Source: Thermoplasmata archaeon (GTDB lineage: Archaea > Thermoplasmatota > Thermoplasmata > Thermoplasmatales > Thermoplasmataceae). Taken from it: a stretch of 5,824 bases of DNA. Shown piece after piece: positions 5,624 through 5,824 of this stretch. Position numbers and translations under genes: made by a program. The notes under the pieces were generated by a model. It saw only the letters and a list, made by a program, of their open reading frames with translations. It did no database searches and was not told the origin of the DNA. The stretch lies in NCBI GenBank assembly GCA_021835265.1, contig JAKBQK010000251.1, positions 1 to 5,824 on the forward strand. Direction: 5' to 3'. The first letter of the stretch is position 1, and every line of letters begins with the position of its first letter.

Positions 5624-5647
5624 ACACGATATAATGAGTTAAGATGC

Positions 5648-5656
5648 TATTTAATC
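5648..5656 (-). promoter_or_regulatory. TATA box for permease 2
   Basis: On the minus strand GATTAAATA (5656 to 5648) is centred about 29 bases before ATG 5623, fitting a leader of only a few bases. A second AT-rich element, TTATATTTTAAA on the minus strand (about 5699-5688), is farther away and would give a leader of roughly 40 bases. No Shine-Dalgarno sequence is seen, so the nearer element is preferred. Confidence 0.45.
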
Positions 5657-5750
5657 TTTCGTTACCTAGACCCTGTCAAATATACGATTTTTAAAATATA
5701 AGACTATTCCGATGTTTTATGCATTCCCATCACTAAAGTAAACCAAAATG

Positions 5751-5760
5751 ATAATATCAC
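5751..5760 (+). promoter_or_regulatory. TATA-like element for the right-edge gene, containing ATATCAC
   Basis: ATAATATCAC (5751-5760) is AT-rich and 20-32 bases before the candidate starts at 5774 and 5786. With archaeal spacing the transcript would begin near 5780, fitting ATG 5786. The ATATCAC string (5754-5760) is identical to the left arm of the inverted repeat at permease 1 and sits in the same place relative to the TATA box. A partner arm is not seen here. Confidence 0.3.
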
Positions 5761-5773
5761 TTTAGAAATAAGA

Positions 5774-5824
5774 ATGAGACGCAAAATGAAAAATCTAATG
5801 AAGGAAAAGCTTAAAAAAAATCAG
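5774..5824 (+). CDS. 5' start of an unidentified gene (partial)
   Basis: The frame from ATG 5774 is open to the window edge for 17 codons, beginning MRRKMKNLMK. In-frame ATG codons at 5786 and 5798 are alternatives, and 5786 fits the upstream TATA-like element best. The visible peptide is very basic (arginine and lysine rich) and too short to place in a family. It would be divergent from permease 2, sharing the 5624-5773 intergenic region. With so few codons the gene itself is not certain. Confidence 0.35.
   Translation, partial: MRRKMKNLMKEKLKKNQ

Noticed and set aside
5457..5642. 61-codon plus-strand ORF opposite the permease 2 start
   Set aside because: Antisense to the conserved N-terminus of permease 2 and overlapping its promoter.
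5719..5733. Five-residue ORF MHSHH, rich in histidine, upstream of the right-edge gene
   Set aside because: It looks like a histidine leader peptide, but archaea are not known to use that attenuation, there is no attached hairpin and T tract, and so short an ORF is expected by chance.
1..5824. CRISPR array, tRNA or rRNA genes
   Set aside because: No regularly spaced direct repeats, no cloverleaf with a conserved T-arm, and no rRNA-like G+C-rich stretch were seen on either strand.

Overview
The window looks like a piece of an AT-rich archaeal chromosome, most plausibly from a member of the Thermoplasmatales. Three things point there. The four full genes use AGA/AGG for arginine and ATA for isoleucine heavily. 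No convincing Shine-Dalgarno site precedes any of them; instead each has an AT-rich TATA-like element at about the distance expected of a leaderless or nearly leaderless transcript. Transcripts appear to end at T-rich tracts. The taxon is an inference, because no rRNA or other marker gene is present.

Layout. Bases 1-74 are the 3' end of a gene whose protein finishes in a SHOCT-like tail, followed by a T tract. Bases 75-421 are mostly non-coding, with a strong hairpin (124-157) and at best a doubtful 42-codon ORF (182-310). An APC-family amino acid permease runs rightward (422-1855) and ends at a hairpin plus T tract. It is followed by a cyclase-family (KynB-like) metal-dependent hydrolase (about 1977-2639) and a fold-type-I PLP aminotransferase (2723-3895), also rightward. 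Bases 3896-4168 are a compositional island (45% G+C over 3901-4100, against about a third in a sampled stretch of the cyclase gene). The island holds what looks like the decayed 3' end of a mobile element, with several RNA-like hairpins. A second APC permease, clearly a paralogue of the first, lies on the opposite strand (4169-5623) and converges on the aminotransferase. A further gene appears to begin rightward at about 5774-5786 and leaves the window.

Functional reading. Two amino acid permeases bracket an amidohydrolase of the kynurenine formamidase superfamily and an aminotransferase. This suggests a small amino acid uptake and catabolism locus: import, deacylation or ring opening, then transamination. 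Tryptophan/kynurenine metabolism is one concrete candidate, but no dioxygenase is in the window and neither enzyme's substrate can be read from sequence. The most interesting non-coding signals are an inverted repeat spanning the TATA box and start codon of permease 1, a second one at the aminotransferase start, a GTTTCAA element shared by the cyclase and aminotransferase promoters, and the hairpin-rich remnant island at 3896-4140.
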